Shown here piece by piece: positions 1 through 8,319 of a stretch of 34,172 bases of DNA. The position numbers and the translations under genes are program-made. Source of the DNA: Prorocentrum cordatum (taxonomy: Eukaryota > Sar > Dinophyceae > Prorocentrales > Prorocentraceae); contig CAUYUJ010009455.1 of assembly GCA_963575745.1 (NCBI GenBank), forward strand, positions 1-34,172, written 5' to 3'. Position 1 is the stretch's first letter; each line of letters opens with the position of its first letter. Below the pieces are notes generated by a model that saw only the letters and a list, made by a program, of their open reading frames with translations, was not told where the DNA came from and made no database searches.

Positions 1-822
1 GGTCGTGCTGGGGCGTGATCGTGCTGGGGTGTGGTCGTGCTGTGGTGAGGTCGTGCTGGGGTGTGGTGTGGTCGTGCTGGGGTGTGGTGGTGCTGGAGTT
101 TGGTCGTGTTGGGGTGTGGTCGTGCTGGGGTGTGGTCGTGCTGGGGTGTGGTCGTGCTGGGGTGTGGTCGTGCTAGGGGGGTGGTCGTGCTGGGGGGTGG
201 TCGTGCTGGGGTGTGGTCGTGCTGTGAGTGGTCGTGCTGCGGATGTGGTCGTGCTGGGGGGTGGGTCGTGCCGTGCTGGGGTGTCGTGCTCGTGCTGGGG
301 TGTGGTCGTGCTGGGGTGTGGTCGTGCTGGGGAGTGGTCGTGCTGGGGTGTGGTCGTGCTGGGGGGTGGTCGTGCTGGGGTGTGGTCGTGCTGCTTGGTT
401 GTGCTGGGGCGTGGTCGTGCTGGGGCGTGGTCGTGCTGGGGCGTGGTCGTGCTGGGGTGTGGTCGTGCTGTGGTGAGGTCGTGCTGGGGTGTGGTCGTGC
501 TGGGGTGTGGTCTTGCTAGGGTGTGGTCGTGCTGGGGTGTGGTCGTGCTGGGGTGTGGTCGTGCTGGGGTGTGGTCGTGCTGGGAAGTGGTCGTGCTGGG
601 GCGTGGTCGTGCTGGACCGTGGTCGTGCTGGGGTGTGGTCGTGCTGTGGTGAGGTCGTGCTGGGGTGTGGTCGTGCTGGGGTGTGGTCTTGCTGGGGTAG
701 GGTCGTGCTGGGGCGTGGTCGTGCTGGGGCGTGGTCGTGCTGGGGCGTGGTCGTGCTGGGGTGTGGTCGTGCTGTGGTGAGGTCGTGCTGAGGTGTGGTC
801 GTGCTGGGGTGTGGTGAGGTCG
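1..822 (+). repeat. 16-bp G-rich minisatellite of arm I
   Basis: About fifty units of GGTCGTGCTGGGGTGT and variants (GGGGGG, GGGGCG, GGGGAG at the variable site). A 16-bp period rotates the frame every unit and contains no stop on either strand, so long Gly/Val/Trp/Cys frames are automatic and carry no coding evidence. The block GCTGTGGTGAGGTCG followed about two units later by GGTCTTGCTGGGG recurs here and in arrays of other arm elements. Confidence 0.97.
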
Positions 823-831
823 GGATTTCGA

Positions 832-1307
832 AAACAAGCGTTTCGCTCGAGACATCCTCAAATTTTAATTCGCCGGGCTCGAGACATCCAAGCGTTTCGC
901 TCGAGACATCCTCAAATTTTAATTCGCCGGGCTCGAGACATCCTCAAATTTTAATTCGCCGGCTCGTTATTTATCAGGGAAAAAATTCGCCGGCAATTCG
1001 CCGGCTCGTTATTTATCAGGGAAAAAATTCGCCGGCAATTCGCCGGCTCGTTATTTATCAGGGAAAAAATTCGCCGGCCTCCTTCAAGCAGGCACCGGGG
1101 GACTTGTTTACAAACTAAAAGAGAACCCTGGGCTCTTGCCCTTTCCGGGAACAAGCGTTTCGCTCGAGACATCCTCAAAATTTAATTCGCCGGCCTCCTT
1201 CGACCTCGATATTTATCAGGGAAAAAATTCGCCGGCCTCCTTCAAGTTGGCACCGGGGGACAGGTTTACCTACTAAAAGAGAACCCTGGGCCGGCGCCCT
1301 TTCCGGG
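832..1307 (+). repeat. Restriction-like palindromic repeats and doubled C end of arm I
   Basis: AAGCGTTTCGCTCGAGACAT occurs at about 835, 890 and 1153. AT-rich text AAATTTTAATTCGCCGGC follows, then three copies of a 50-bp unit containing TTATTTATCAGGGAAAAA. Two C ends close the block, with hairpins GGGC-TCTT-GCCC (about 1129-1140) and GGGC-CGGC-GCCC (1288-1299). Confidence 0.85.
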
Positions 1308-1350
1308 AAAAAAACTATACGCACAGTCTGGCCTAACACCAGGCTGTGAG

Positions 1351-1364
1351 GCGAGTTTCCTCGC
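1351..1364 (-). repeat. Tetraloop hairpin 1: GCGAG stem, GAAA loop
   Basis: Perfect 5-bp stem on the retroelement sense strand, in the 3' non-coding region. Confidence 0.85.
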
Positions 1365-1387
1365 AAAGCCTTTTCACGCATACGCAA

Positions 1388-1416
1388 GATAGCCCCTTGG
1401 ACATCAAAGGGCTATC
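1388..1416. other. Imperfect stem-loop, 8-bp arms
   Basis: GATAGCCC and GGGCTATC are exact reverse complements around a 13-base centre that is itself nearly self-complementary. It lies just 3' of the pol reading frame and could be a 3' UTR or processing structure; the role is unknown. Confidence 0.45.
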
Positions 1417-1500
1417 GGCCCGGCGAGAGGAAGGCCAAACAAGCTAGACCTCCCCGAGCAAAAGGGTATTAAAGCAAAGAGCCTGAATCAATCTGAACAG

Positions 1501-1514
1501 GCTCGTTGCCAAGC
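1501..1514 (-). repeat. Tetraloop hairpin 2: GCTTG/CGAGC, GCAA loop
   Basis: One U-G wobble in sense RNA (A-C mismatch on the other strand). 3' non-coding region. Confidence 0.75.
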
Positions 1515-1526
1515 GTGAAAAGTAAG

Positions 1527-1540
1527 GCTCGTTTCCGAGC
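1527..1540 (-). repeat. Tetraloop hairpin 3: GCTCG, GAAA
   Basis: Perfect stem, 3' non-coding region, 12 bases from hairpin 2. Confidence 0.85.
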
Positions 1541-1609
1541 AAGTAGGAGGGCGCCTCTGTATTGGGCGCCCGCGCTGGCAGACTGGACCGCGGGGGCAAC
1601 AAGGACAGA

Positions 1610-1960
1610 CTAAAACTGATTTGACTTAGGCTTGTTTCTGTCCTCAGGACCCCGAAACGGAACAAGCTGCTTCACGTCATACTTAAATGGCTGAGTGCCT
1701 GACATCACCTCCAAAAGCAGCTCCCGATCGATACTCCCCTTTGTATGCCCATCTGCGGTCATGTCTCTAGTATCACACCACTGTACGTTATGCACTATAC
1801 CTATTGCCATGGGCCAACGTATCCAGCTGATATGTCCCAGCAGCGTCCGTTCCGTCGGTATCTTAAGATCTTTGCTGGATAGCGATTTGTATACAGACTC
1901 AGCGTCTATAGTAAGGGATACTTTAATAGCTAGGCCTTCCAATTTCACGCATATCTCGTA
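1610..1960 (-). pseudogene. RNase H C-terminal segment of pol
   Basis: After a frameshift near 1945 the RNase H frame continues with LTIDAESVYKSL, which supplies a further acidic active-site residue. The segment then runs through WIRW, VQWCDTRDMTADGHTKGS and a terminal Leu-rich stretch to a stop at 1610. The RNase H domain degrades the RNA strand of the RNA:DNA hybrid during reverse transcription. The frame is open, but the upstream half is in another frame. Assignment to copia-type RNase H is firm; activity is unlikely in this copy. Confidence 0.8.
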
Positions 1961-2500
1961 GTTGTCGTGGAGTAAGTGCCCCTGCCTTGAGTTCGTGGAG
2001 AGTGATGAACGTAGGATAACATTCATCAAGGTTGTCTGCAGCTCCAAATGCCTCAGCGGCATAGCTGGACCTCACCTGCAATCGGTGTGATTTGCATAGT
2101 CCGTCGCAAAGGTGGATGACGGATTTGCCTTGAGGCGAGTTTCCTCGCCGTAATACATTAGCCCCACGGATGCCGTAGCCCTTGGTCTCATCGTCTGCCT
2201 CCCCGGTGAACTTCCGATACCCCGAATCACTGTGTATGTCTACTTCGCTCGTCGGTTTCATCCGAGGGAAGGCGATGCGTTTCGGGCTGCTGATCAGCTT
2301 TCGCGTCGCAGCATTCAGTCGTCTGACTTGTAAGTTGGTGGGCTCTTGGATCTTCTGGAGAGAGACCACATATACCATAAGCCAGACTTGAGTAAGAAGG
2401 GCGTGGGCGCGAGCTCCTCGCAGGCTAACGAACATGTCGGTGATGAGTTTGGTAGCTTTGGCGTCAGCCGCCGCTCCCGTAAGTTCAGGGTGTGTGATAG
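1923..2500 (-). pseudogene. Reverse transcriptase end and RNase H N-terminal segment
   Basis: The open frame begins within the reverse-transcriptase connection region (MFVSLRGA) and continues through QVWLMVYVVSLQ. It then enters RNase H with the acidic motif DIHSDSGYR (residues 66-70 of the 170-residue frame) and SSYAAEAFGA with Glu128. It follows the preceding segment after a one-base frameshift near 2495 and is left by another near 1945. One tetraloop hairpin (2135) encodes RGNSP between the two acidic motifs. The order RT then RNase H is that of copia and most LTR retroelements. Confidence 0.8.
2135..2148 (-). repeat. Tetraloop hairpin 4: GCGAG, GAAA
   Basis: Perfect stem in RNase H; encodes RGNSP (phase 3). 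Confidence 0.9.
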
Positions 2501-3000
2501 GACGTAGTTGTTTTAATGTACTCGTCCTGATCCATGATCACATCCCCTGTGTTGCGAACGGCGCAGTTCGTAAAATAATGTTTGTTGAGCTTGCATTTAC
2601 CAAACACCTTTTCGACACGTTGTACATAGTCATCTACGCTTTTCTCTAGGCCTGTCATGTTGATATCGTCGACATGTTTTGCCGTTAACAGATCTTGACT
2701 GAATTCAAACTCAGGATCGTAACTTGTCGGTGTGAGGCCTATAGCTCGTGTGGTCGTACGAAGCTTGAGGGAGAACGCTCTTGGGGCGTCCTCTGCACCC
2801 GTCCGTGGCTTGAGGCACCTGAGGCAGTGTCGGCTTTCATCGTAAGAGGAGAAGCCTGGTAGTGTACGAAGCATCTGGGCGCTTCCTGGTGGACAAGCGA
2901 AGCAAACCATGCGAGTTTCCTCGCCGGTGGCATGAGCAAATTCCTCATAGGTCAGACCTTTGAGGAACGCTTAGTCGATCTCCATAGATGCTAAGATCCA
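2485..3000 (-). pseudogene. Reverse transcriptase palm segment
   Basis: This carries the catalytic core of a copia-type (RVT_2) reverse transcriptase. The first Asp motif reads ASMEID and is followed by a stop (2971) and AFLKGLTYEEF. Further on are PPGSA, LRTLPGF, CLKPRTGAEDAPRAFSLKL and the second motif HVDDINM (Asp81-Asp82 of the frame starting at 2910), equivalent to YVDD. LNKHYFTNCAVR follows. Apart from two TAA codons at 3001 and 2971 the reading continues without indels from the upstream segment. Hairpin 2911 sits in the GEETR stretch. Confidence 0.85.
2911..2924 (-). repeat. Tetraloop hairpin 5: GCGAG, GAAA
   Basis: Perfect stem in the reverse transcriptase; encodes GEETR (phase 2). 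The next base is A, not the usual C. Confidence 0.9.
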
Positions 3001-4074
3001 TTATGGATGGCATGCCGCCTCACTTGTCAGGAGCCTCTGGGACTGTCTTCGAGCAGTTCCTGAGAAGGTTTCTACATCGAACGCCTCCGCGTCCATGAAT
3101 CCGCGAAAGACAAATCTGAGACGGATGGTTTTAACATTCTCGGTGCCTACCTCCACAAACTTCCACTTGTATACATATCTGGATGTCATGATGTTGGAAG
3201 CTTTAGATAGGTCATACATCTCAAAGCACCAGTTATCAAGCCAGATCTTGAGTTCGGTGTACAAAGCTTCACTAACCTCTTTAGGGTGTGCTGCTATATC
3301 GGCTCTGGTGAGTAGGTCGTCTTCCTTGACTACCACAGCACGTTTAGCAGCCGATGATACATATATTCTCATCGTTGCGACCATGTCAGTTTCGAGCTGT
3401 GCAAGTTGGGTCCGATCCAGCACTACCTTTGACATTTCTGGTGTGAAACATAACTCAACATAAGGACCATGTTCATCACTGTCAAGAGAATAGCCCTCGT
3501 CAGGTGTAGTCGAGCATAGAGAGATAAGACAGGGCTCTTGTGGTTCAGGCTCGTCCCCGAGCATTTCCGACACTATGATATCTTCCTCGTCCAAGGATGC
3601 TGAGACCAGAACACATTGGTCGGGCAGCATAGTTGTTGGGACGCAGTAGGGATGATCGTCGGTAACCGTTGTGGGATGAAGGTCCATACGTAGTTCATCG
3701 TACCACTCCTCCATCATCATAGCCTCGATGTCATGTTCCTCGCTTTCTTCGTAGATTGTAGACAGGCGACCTTCACTTGGTGATGAAGCACCTGGGGTGT
3801 CTGGTGGAGGCCTGTCTCCAGGCAGGTCGCGTTCTCCAGACGTTGTGCCCAAGTGTTGATACTTGGCAAGGTCGTCATGCAATCCTGGGAAAGGAACATG
3901 TGACGTCAGGCACTGGATAAGTCTGGAGTGAGTGCTACCAGTGATTTGAGAGATGTTCAGGCCGGTGCCCACACACTCATAAAAGCGGAAGGCTGGGTTG
4001 ACATCGTTGTCGTAGTGGATCAGTGTAGACCCGGTGGCGTACTTTACTGCAGGTAGATTAGACACGCTCTTGGC
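3001..4074 (-). CDS. Integrase C-terminal linker and start of reverse transcriptase
   Basis: A 354-residue frame continues the integrase frame after one in-frame TAG (4075). Residues 1-60 are the tail of the integrase region. An acidic, Pro-rich linker follows, holding hairpins 3810 (PGDRP) and 3549 (LGDEP). From about residue 265 the RVT_2 N-terminus begins: WCFEMYDLSKA, SRYVYKWKFVEV, IRLRFVFRGFMD, FDVETFSGTARRQSQRLL. The RGFMD and FSGTARRQSQRLL stretches are characteristic of the dinoflagellate copia-like polymerase as I know it. The frame ends at TAA 3001, beyond which the polymerase continues in the same frame. Confidence 0.8.
   Translation of the reverse strand, partial: AKSVSNLPAVKYATGSTLIHYDNDVNPAFRFYECVGTGLNISQITGSTHSRLIQCLTSHVPFPGLHDDLAKYQHLGTTSGERDLPGDRPPPDTPGASSPSEGRLSTIYEESEEHDIEAMMMEEWYDELRMDLHPTTVTDDHPYCVPTTMLPDQCVLVSASLDEEDIIVSEMLGDEPEPQEPCLISLCSTTPDEGYSLDSDEHGPYVELCFTPEMSKVVLDRTQLAQLETDMVATMRIYVSSAAKRAVVVKEDDLLTRADIAAHPKEVSEALYTELKIWLDNWCFEMYDLSKASNIMTSRYVYKWKFVEVGTENVKTIRLRFVFRGFMDAEAFDVETFSGTARRQSQRLLTSEAACHP
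3549..3562 (-). repeat. Tetraloop hairpin 6: GCTCG, GGGA
   Basis: Perfect stem, the only GGGA loop; encodes LGDEP (phase 3). Confidence 0.9.
3810..3823 (-). repeat. Tetraloop hairpin 7: GCCTG, GAGA
   Basis: Perfect stem; encodes PGDRP (phase 3). Confidence 0.9.
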
Positions 4075-5142
4075 CTACCTCACGGCTACTGCACGTTCAA
4101 CTCGGTAATAATTTCGCACGAGATACTGTACGCGCGGGTGGAACTTGCTGTCGTCCGACAGATTGAGGTTTCCCTTGTAGTCTGGAATATAGCCAAAGAC
4201 TTTGGCAGGTTTCCCTGCACCAAGGTGTGCCACATATGTAAGGGCGGTTTGCATGGCCACGTTGTCCATGCCAAGTTCCCTGGTAAGGAGGCATTCAATG
4301 TATAGCGTGCGGCGAGCATCAGGGTACATTCCAATTACCTCACGTGATCCTGCCTCGACGACGACGTGTCCTCGTTCAGGCACGTTACGGATCACAGGAA
4401 ACGGGCCGTTCCAGCCTCCATGGTCGTCCTTAGTGGCTGTAGGTCGGTGATAGTCGACCAAGTCCCCTGCTGAGTAAAGGCGAGCACCAGCTGGGGCCGT
4501 CTTAGCCCTGAGAGCACGATTTGTCTTAGCTACCGCCGTGGCTTGAAATATTGTTTCCCTCACACGGCGTTCTCGTTCGTGGCCTGACGTCTCGGGTACC
4601 TTGGGGAAGTCGAGGTCAGGAAGAAAGGAGGGCTGTCGCCCAGTGTGTGCTTGGTATGGCGATACTCCGCTGTAAAACGTGAAAGCGTTGGTGACGAAGA
4701 TGCCTTCAGCCAATACTCTAGTAAATACAACAGGGATGTTGCGTCTGTTCAGCTCTTCCTCAATCATATGGAGAGTACCCCTAAGAATGCCGTTGCGTGA
4801 CTCGATCGAGGTCGCGTGTTGGCCAGGCGCTCGGACACGAAGTGTCGTACCCTTGTTCGCCATCATGGCCTTGGCACTGTCATTGTTGAGGGCGCCTTCT
4901 CCATCTGAATACAAGACTTTGAAGGGTCCATAATAGGCAATCCAGCAGTAGTGGTAAGCGTCGAGTATGGTGTCGCGTTCTGTATCAGAAACCTCTTGGC
5001 CTGCGGCCAGACGAATACATCGGTCCATAATATGAAATATGGTTCGTTTCTTGTAAAACATGGGATCTACTTCGCCTTCGTCAAGCCAATTTCCAGGAAG
5101 GCTTACGGAAGGTAGCGTAGAATTACCTGGACGTTCCCATGC
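4075..5142 (-). CDS. Integrase core (rve) of pol
   Basis: The 328-residue frame from 5061 holds the integrase catalytic fold: IFHIMDRC (Asp13), LYSDGEGAL (Asp53) and TSIESRNGILR (Glu87) form the D,D-about-35-E triad that inserts element cDNA into the host genome. Downstream are NAFTFYSGVSPYQAHTGRQPS, a VAKTNRALRAKTAP linker, GDLVDYHRPT, GGWNGPFPVIRN and ERGHVVV, typical of the copia integrase C-terminal part. The frame opens upstream to a TGA at 5143 that follows DTCREC, so the zinc-binding N-terminal domain is in the same frame. It stops at TAG 4075. Hairpin 4205 encodes AGKPA. Confidence 0.85.
   Translation of the reverse strand, partial: AWERPGNSTLPSVSLPGNWLDEGEVDPMFYKKRTIFHIMDRCIRLAAGQEVSDTERDTILDAYHYCWIAYYGPFKVLYSDGEGALNNDSAKAMMANKGTTLRVRAPGQHATSIESRNGILRGTLHMIEEELNRRNIPVVFTRVLAEGIFVTNAFTFYSGVSPYQAHTGRQPSFLPDLDFPKVPETSGHERERRVRETIFQATAVAKTNRALRAKTAPAGARLYSAGDLVDYHRPTATKDDHGGWNGPFPVIRNVPERGHVVVEAGSREVIGMYPDARRTLYIECLLTRELGMDNVAMQTALTYVAHLGAGKPAKVFGYIPDYKGNLNLSDDSKFHPRVQYLVRNYYRVERAVAVR
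4205..4218 (-). repeat. Tetraloop hairpin 8: GCAGG, GAAA
   Basis: Perfect stem; encodes AGKPA (phase 1) in the integrase C-terminal region. Confidence 0.9.
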
Positions 5143-5937
5143 TCAACATTCCCGACATGTGTCACATATTTCTTTGATCATAATTAATCGAACGTTGTCC
5201 AGTCCCACTTTGTCTAGGATCAGCCTCATCTTGGGTTCCTTCGCATGATACCACCGTAAATGCAGTTTACGGAGTTCCTTTTCGACTACGTGAGGTTCAT
5301 GACTACGGAGGTTTTGCAGACTGTGTTGGATGTCGAATCTCGTCCAGTCGGGCAGTCGTGGAGCCCCCGAGCCGGTCGAGGCAAGAGGGTTCCTCGTGGC
5401 TCTCTGCAGTCGGTCTCCTTCGTCAACTGCATCTGGTGGTGGTGGTGCGCCTTGTAGGCGGCCACGGCGGGCCGCTACTTGTGGCTGTTCGCCTGAGGAC
5501 GCGGAGGGCGTGTTTCCACGCTCGGGCGCGTCTCGCAGTATGTCGTAACTGCTGGCGTCAGATGTAGGATCAGTGTTCCCAAAGGCTCGTGGTCGTGGTG
5601 GCCTGGCGTGAGCGCCCCGACGACCGCCCGATGCCGAAACTTGGCCCTCCCCAGGCTTGGGTAAGGGTTTCCACCAAGCTGGCACATTGTTGCCTTCGGG
5701 ATCATGATCATCTGGGAGTTTGAACGGCTCGGCAAAACGGCACTTGCTGGGCTCAGTGTCGAGGTGGTTCTTAACCCCCTTGCTTCTCGTAAGGCCCCTT
5801 TGGCATGCAGGACATTGCCAGTATACAGAGATAGAATCATGATGCTTACACTGTGTAGGATCTCTGTTGTGGCTAGGACTGTCCTTTCGGATGTAGCCAC
5901 TTTTGGGATGATACGATCGCCGATGCGTCTCATACAT
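5143..5937 (-). CDS. Integrase zinc-binding (GAG-pre-integrase-like) segment
   Basis: A 264-residue frame. Near the N-terminus lies a Cys/His cluster (TQCKHHD, WQCPACQRG, VKNHLDTEPSKC) that looks like a small zinc finger. A Pro/Arg/Ser-rich linker follows, with hairpin 5508 encoding RGNTP. The C-terminal 45 residues (LRKLHLRWYHA to EICDTCREC) give the His-His-Cys-Cys arrangement of the integrase N-terminal domain. The TGA at 5143 stands where I would expect Arg, so a CGA to TGA change is likely. The true upstream reading comes from another frame and joins by a frameshift near 5900. Confidence 0.7.
   Translation of the reverse strand: MYETHRRSYHPKSGYIRKDSPSHNRDPTQCKHHDSISVYWQCPACQRGLTRSKGVKNHLDTEPSKCRFAEPFKLPDDHDPEGNNVPAWWKPLPKPGEGQVSASGGRRGAHARPPRPRAFGNTDPTSDASSYDILRDAPERGNTPSASSGEQPQVAARRGRLQGAPPPPDAVDEGDRLQRATRNPLASTGSGAPRLPDWTRFDIQHSLQNLRSHEPHVVEKELRKLHLRWYHAKEPKMRLILDKVGLDNVRLIMIKEICDTCREC
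5508..5521 (-). repeat. Tetraloop hairpin 9: GCGTG, GAAA
   Basis: Perfect stem, only copy of this stem; encodes RGNTP (phase 3). Confidence 0.9.
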
Positions 5938-6310
5938 TCTCCTGGTTCAGCTTGGTCAGGAAGGTCAGCAGGGTAATCATGCGCAGTGCGTGTAGGCGCG
6001 TCTCCGCGCGTGGTGTCGATGGCTCTCGCCAAGTAAACGGCTTCCACAAAGGCAGACTGCAGTCGTCGAGTGTATTTTTGTGCCAGTGAAAGCTCCCTGT
6101 TGCACGGTTGAGCGTGCGCATGCTGACCGTTGTATTTGAGTCGCTCAAAGGGTTTAAGAATCGCCTCGTCGTTGCTGGTGATGTTTGTCGGCTTCTTGAT
6201 ATAGTCACCAGCCGTATCTTTAAGTCCCGTCGCACATTGGTCGATGTGTACGGTTGTGACATGTGGTCGGTTGGCAAGTTCTTTCCATGGGGAAATATCA
6301 TCCAGCCATG
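5870..6310 (-). pseudogene. Pol segment after the methyltransferase-like domain
   Basis: One frame is open here and reads PWKELANRPHVTTVHIDQC, ATGLKDTAGDYIKKPTNITS, ILKPFERLKYNGQHAHAQPC and AFVEAVYLARAIDTTRGDAP before a frameshift into the zinc-binding segment. The DQC, KKPT and H-x-H features fit the C-terminal part of the methyltransferase-like unit of dinoflagellate copia-like pol. This family comparison is from memory and should be tested. Hairpin 5996 encodes RGDAP. Confidence 0.55.
5996..6009 (-). repeat. Tetraloop hairpin 10: GCGCG, GAGA
   Basis: Perfect stem; encodes RGDAP (phase 3). Confidence 0.9.
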
Positions 6311-6398
6311 TTCATGTGGGTTGTTCGCGTATAAACCACCTCCGTGCATTATCTTGAGTAACAGCTATTTTGCCACAGTAAGTTACGTGTGGCAAATA

Positions 6399-6872
6399 TT
6401 ATTTGCGATGCTGCTCCCAAGTGCTATGGCTGGCTCTGTAGTCGTAGTGGGATGGTGGTCCTGTGGTGCGGCAACTGGGCGGTAGCATGGCTACTCCTAC
6501 GTGGCATACTGCGAAGTAATGATCTACAGCTCGCTGCACCGAGGGATCGCCCAGGTCGACGCACGTGGTCTTGTCTAAGTTGCCTCCTGAGGAAAGACCC
6601 CTTGAGAAGGCAAGCTCTGAAATACCACCCTCACCTCCACAAAGCTCCAACATATCCACGCAATTATTGTAACCATAGCACAGAGTAGCTACTATGCTAT
6701 AAATGTCCGCGTGTGTGTCGGGCATAGATGTGGGGAGGGTAAAGAGCAGGTCATCATCCTCATCTGAGCTTATCAGCTCAACAAGGACGTCAGTGCTCCA
6801 GGTCGCCATAAAATCCTGTCCGAGTCCCGACAAGTCGTCACCGCAATCATCGTTTCCGTCTTCAACGTGCTT
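6399..6872 (-). pseudogene. Methyltransferase-like domain of pol
   Basis: The frame reads an acidic leader (HVEDGNDDCGDDL), then MLELCGGEGGISELAF (about residues 61-76 of the 144-residue frame from 6833), which resembles the SAM-binding Gly-rich motif. CVDLGDP (91-97) matches the acidic second motif, and LPPSCRTTGPPSHY (117-130) resembles the Pro-Cys catalytic loop of cytosine-C5 methyltransferases. Such a domain inside pol is, from my knowledge, typical of dinoflagellate copia-like elements; its substrate is unknown. Arm element II interrupts the gene just upstream, and the frame shifts after 6399. Confidence 0.55.
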
Positions 6873-7071
6873 TTCCCGGAAAGGGCTGGGGCCCAGGGTT
6901 CTCTTTTAGTTTGTAAACAAGTCCCCCGGTGCCTGCTTGAAGGAGGCCGGCGAATTTTTTCCCTGATAAATAACGAGCCGGCGAATTGCCGGCGAATTTT
7001 TTCCCTGATAAATAACGAGCCGGCGAATTGCCGGCGAATTTTTTCCCTGATAAATAACGAGCCGGCGAATT

Positions 7072-7225
7072 AAAATTTGAGGAAAATTTGAGGATGTCTC
7101 GAGCGAAACGCTTGTTTTTGAGCCCGGCGAATTAAAATTTGAGGATGTCTCGAGCGAAACGCTTGTTTTTGAGGCCGGCGAATTAAAATTTGACGATGTC
7201 TCGAGCGAAACGCTTGTTTTTGAAA
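7072..7225 (-). repeat. AAGCGTTTCGCTCGAGACAT repeats of arm II
   Basis: Three copies in inverse orientation (about 7091, 7146 and 7195), each separated by the AT-rich TTAAAATTTGA text and a CCGGC break. Confidence 0.9.
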
Positions 7226-7231
7226 TCCCGA

Positions 7232-7681
7232 CCTCACCACACCCCAGCACGACCACACCCCAGCACGACCTCACCACAGCACGACCACACCCCAGCACGA
7301 CCACGCCCCAGCACGACCACGCCCCAGCAGACCCTAGCGACCCCCCAGCACGACCACACCCCAGCACGACCACCCAGCACGACCACACCCCAGCACGACC
7401 ACACCCACACACGCAGCACGACCACTTCCCAGCACGACCACACCACGACCACACCCCAGCACGACCACACCCCAGCACGACCACACCCTAGCAAGACCAC
7501 ACCCCAGCACGACCACACCCCACGACCACGACGACCACCCACCCAGCACGACCACGCACCACACCCCAGCACGACCACGCCCCACCCAGCACGACCACAC
7601 CCCAGCACGACCACACCCCAGCACGACCACACCCCAGCACGACCACACCCCAGCACGACCACACCCCAGCACGACCACACC
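7232..7681 (-). repeat. 16-bp minisatellite of arm II
   Basis: Reverse complement of the arm I array (CCCCAGCACGACCACA units), about 28 units with several truncated ones. No coding value. Confidence 0.97.
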
Positions 7682-7705
7682 GCCTTGGTTGAGTGGTTGC
7701 CTGTC

Positions 7706-7850
7706 GTCGTGGAATGTTTCGTGGGGTGTCTCGTGGAATGTTTCGCGGGGTGTCTCCTGGAATGTTTCGTGAGGTGTCTCGCGGAATGTTTCGTGAGGTG
7801 TCTCGTGGGATGTTTCGTGAGGTGTCTCGTGGGATGTTTCGTGAGGTGTT
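7706..7850 (-). repeat. 24-bp tandem array of arm II
   Basis: About six copies of a 24-bp unit which on the arm strand begins ACGAAACATTCC and continues ACGAGACACCCC. Because 24 is a multiple of three, every frame repeats an eight-residue peptide; I regard it as non-coding. Confidence 0.95.
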
Positions 7851-7928
7851 GCCCCGTTGGGTATCGTGGAAACGTGCCCATGCTCCACATGTCTATATCC
7901 CTTTCCGGGTTCGTGGGTCCATCATGTT

Positions 7929-8319
7929 TGATACGGCGAGGCTTGATGCCTGCCTCCTTTTCGGCTTTGAGCCTTTCCTTCTGTTTGATACGCGACTCCG
8001 TAGGTAAGACTTGCTCGTCTTGTTCACCGGTCTGTGTGCCCATCGTCGTTGATGAGTGGGTACATGCTTCAATCTCCAGAGTCGGGAGGGGAGAAGGACA
8101 GTCATCTATGATGACGCGTCTAGGCTTCTGTGGTGATTGAGTAGGCTCGTTTCCGAGCATGACCAGTTCCTCGGGCTGCCAGTACATCCGTGTACTGATG
8201 TTGGCAACCCCTGTAAGTAGTGGTGCATGCCAATCATATCCTGTTGGTTGACCGGCTACTGCGATATCCTGAATAACCGTGTTGGTATCCAGGTTGATTG
8301 CTACCACGTCGGATGACAT
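7929..8319 (-). pseudogene. Pol linker before the methyltransferase-like domain
   Basis: The open frame from 8319 encodes about 130 residues of pol before running into arm element II. Residues 1-50 include VAINLDTNTVIQDIAVAG and YWQPEELVM; hairpin 8145 then gives LGNEP. The tail is Lys/Glu-rich (KQKERLKAEKEAGIKPRRIK). I recognise no domain. It is part of the polyprotein because it lies between the protease and methyltransferase-like regions and carries a tetraloop hairpin. Confidence 0.55.
8145..8158 (-). repeat. Tetraloop hairpin 11: GCTCG, GAAA
   Basis: Perfect stem; encodes LGNEP (phase 3). Confidence 0.9.

Larger units (their letters stand above)
1..1309 (+). mobile_element. Arm element I, cut by the window edge, right end present
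   Basis: The minisatellite (1 to about 822) leads through AAGCGTTTCGCTCGAGACAT repeats to the C end, which finishes with CCCTTTCCGGG at 1297-1307 and AA. The D end lies outside the window. It is unusual in having two C ends in tandem: a first copy ends at 1151 and is followed directly by another repeat and a second C end. It borders the 3' region of the retroelement. Confidence 0.8.
1310..1609 (-). other. 3' non-coding region of the retroelement
   Basis: This lies downstream of the RNase H stop and before arm I. No gene is seen. It belongs to the retroelement because it carries three of the coding-strand tetraloop hairpins (1351, 1501, 1527). It also contains a longer imperfect stem-loop, GATAGCCC at 1388-1395 pairing with GGGCTATC at 1409-1416. 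It may include a 3' terminal repeat, but no matching 5' copy was found. Confidence 0.5.
6873..7928 (-). mobile_element. Arm element II, inserted in pol in sense orientation
   Basis: Complete and inverted relative to the other arm elements: the C end is at the left (CCCGGAAAGGG 6875-6885) and the D end at the right (CCCTTTCCGGG 7899-7909, then the complement of AACATGATGG to 7928). The loop of its terminal hairpin reads CCCA on its own strand. Coding sequence of pol lies on both sides: KPRRIK before, HVEDGNDD after. Removing 6873-7928 leaves the two sides one base out of frame. No target duplication is evident. Confidence 0.85.

Noticed and set aside
5-791. Long Gly/Val/Trp/Cys-rich plus-strand frames over the minisatellite (likewise 16458-17582, 28559-29587, 31853-32149)
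   Set aside because: They follow from a stop-free 16-bp repeat read in rotating frames; the same holds for Pro/Thr/His-rich frames on the other strand.
2409-2421. GCGAG-CTC-CTCGC
   Set aside because: Three-base loop, in a conserved SLRGA peptide of pol; not counted with the tetraloop family.
6102-6117. GCACG/CGTGC stem with six-base loop
   Set aside because: Wrong loop length; a single such stem is compatible with chance.
7706-7850. 24-bp arrays as CRISPR
   Set aside because: Units are contiguous with no spacers, and the context is eukaryotic retroelement DNA.
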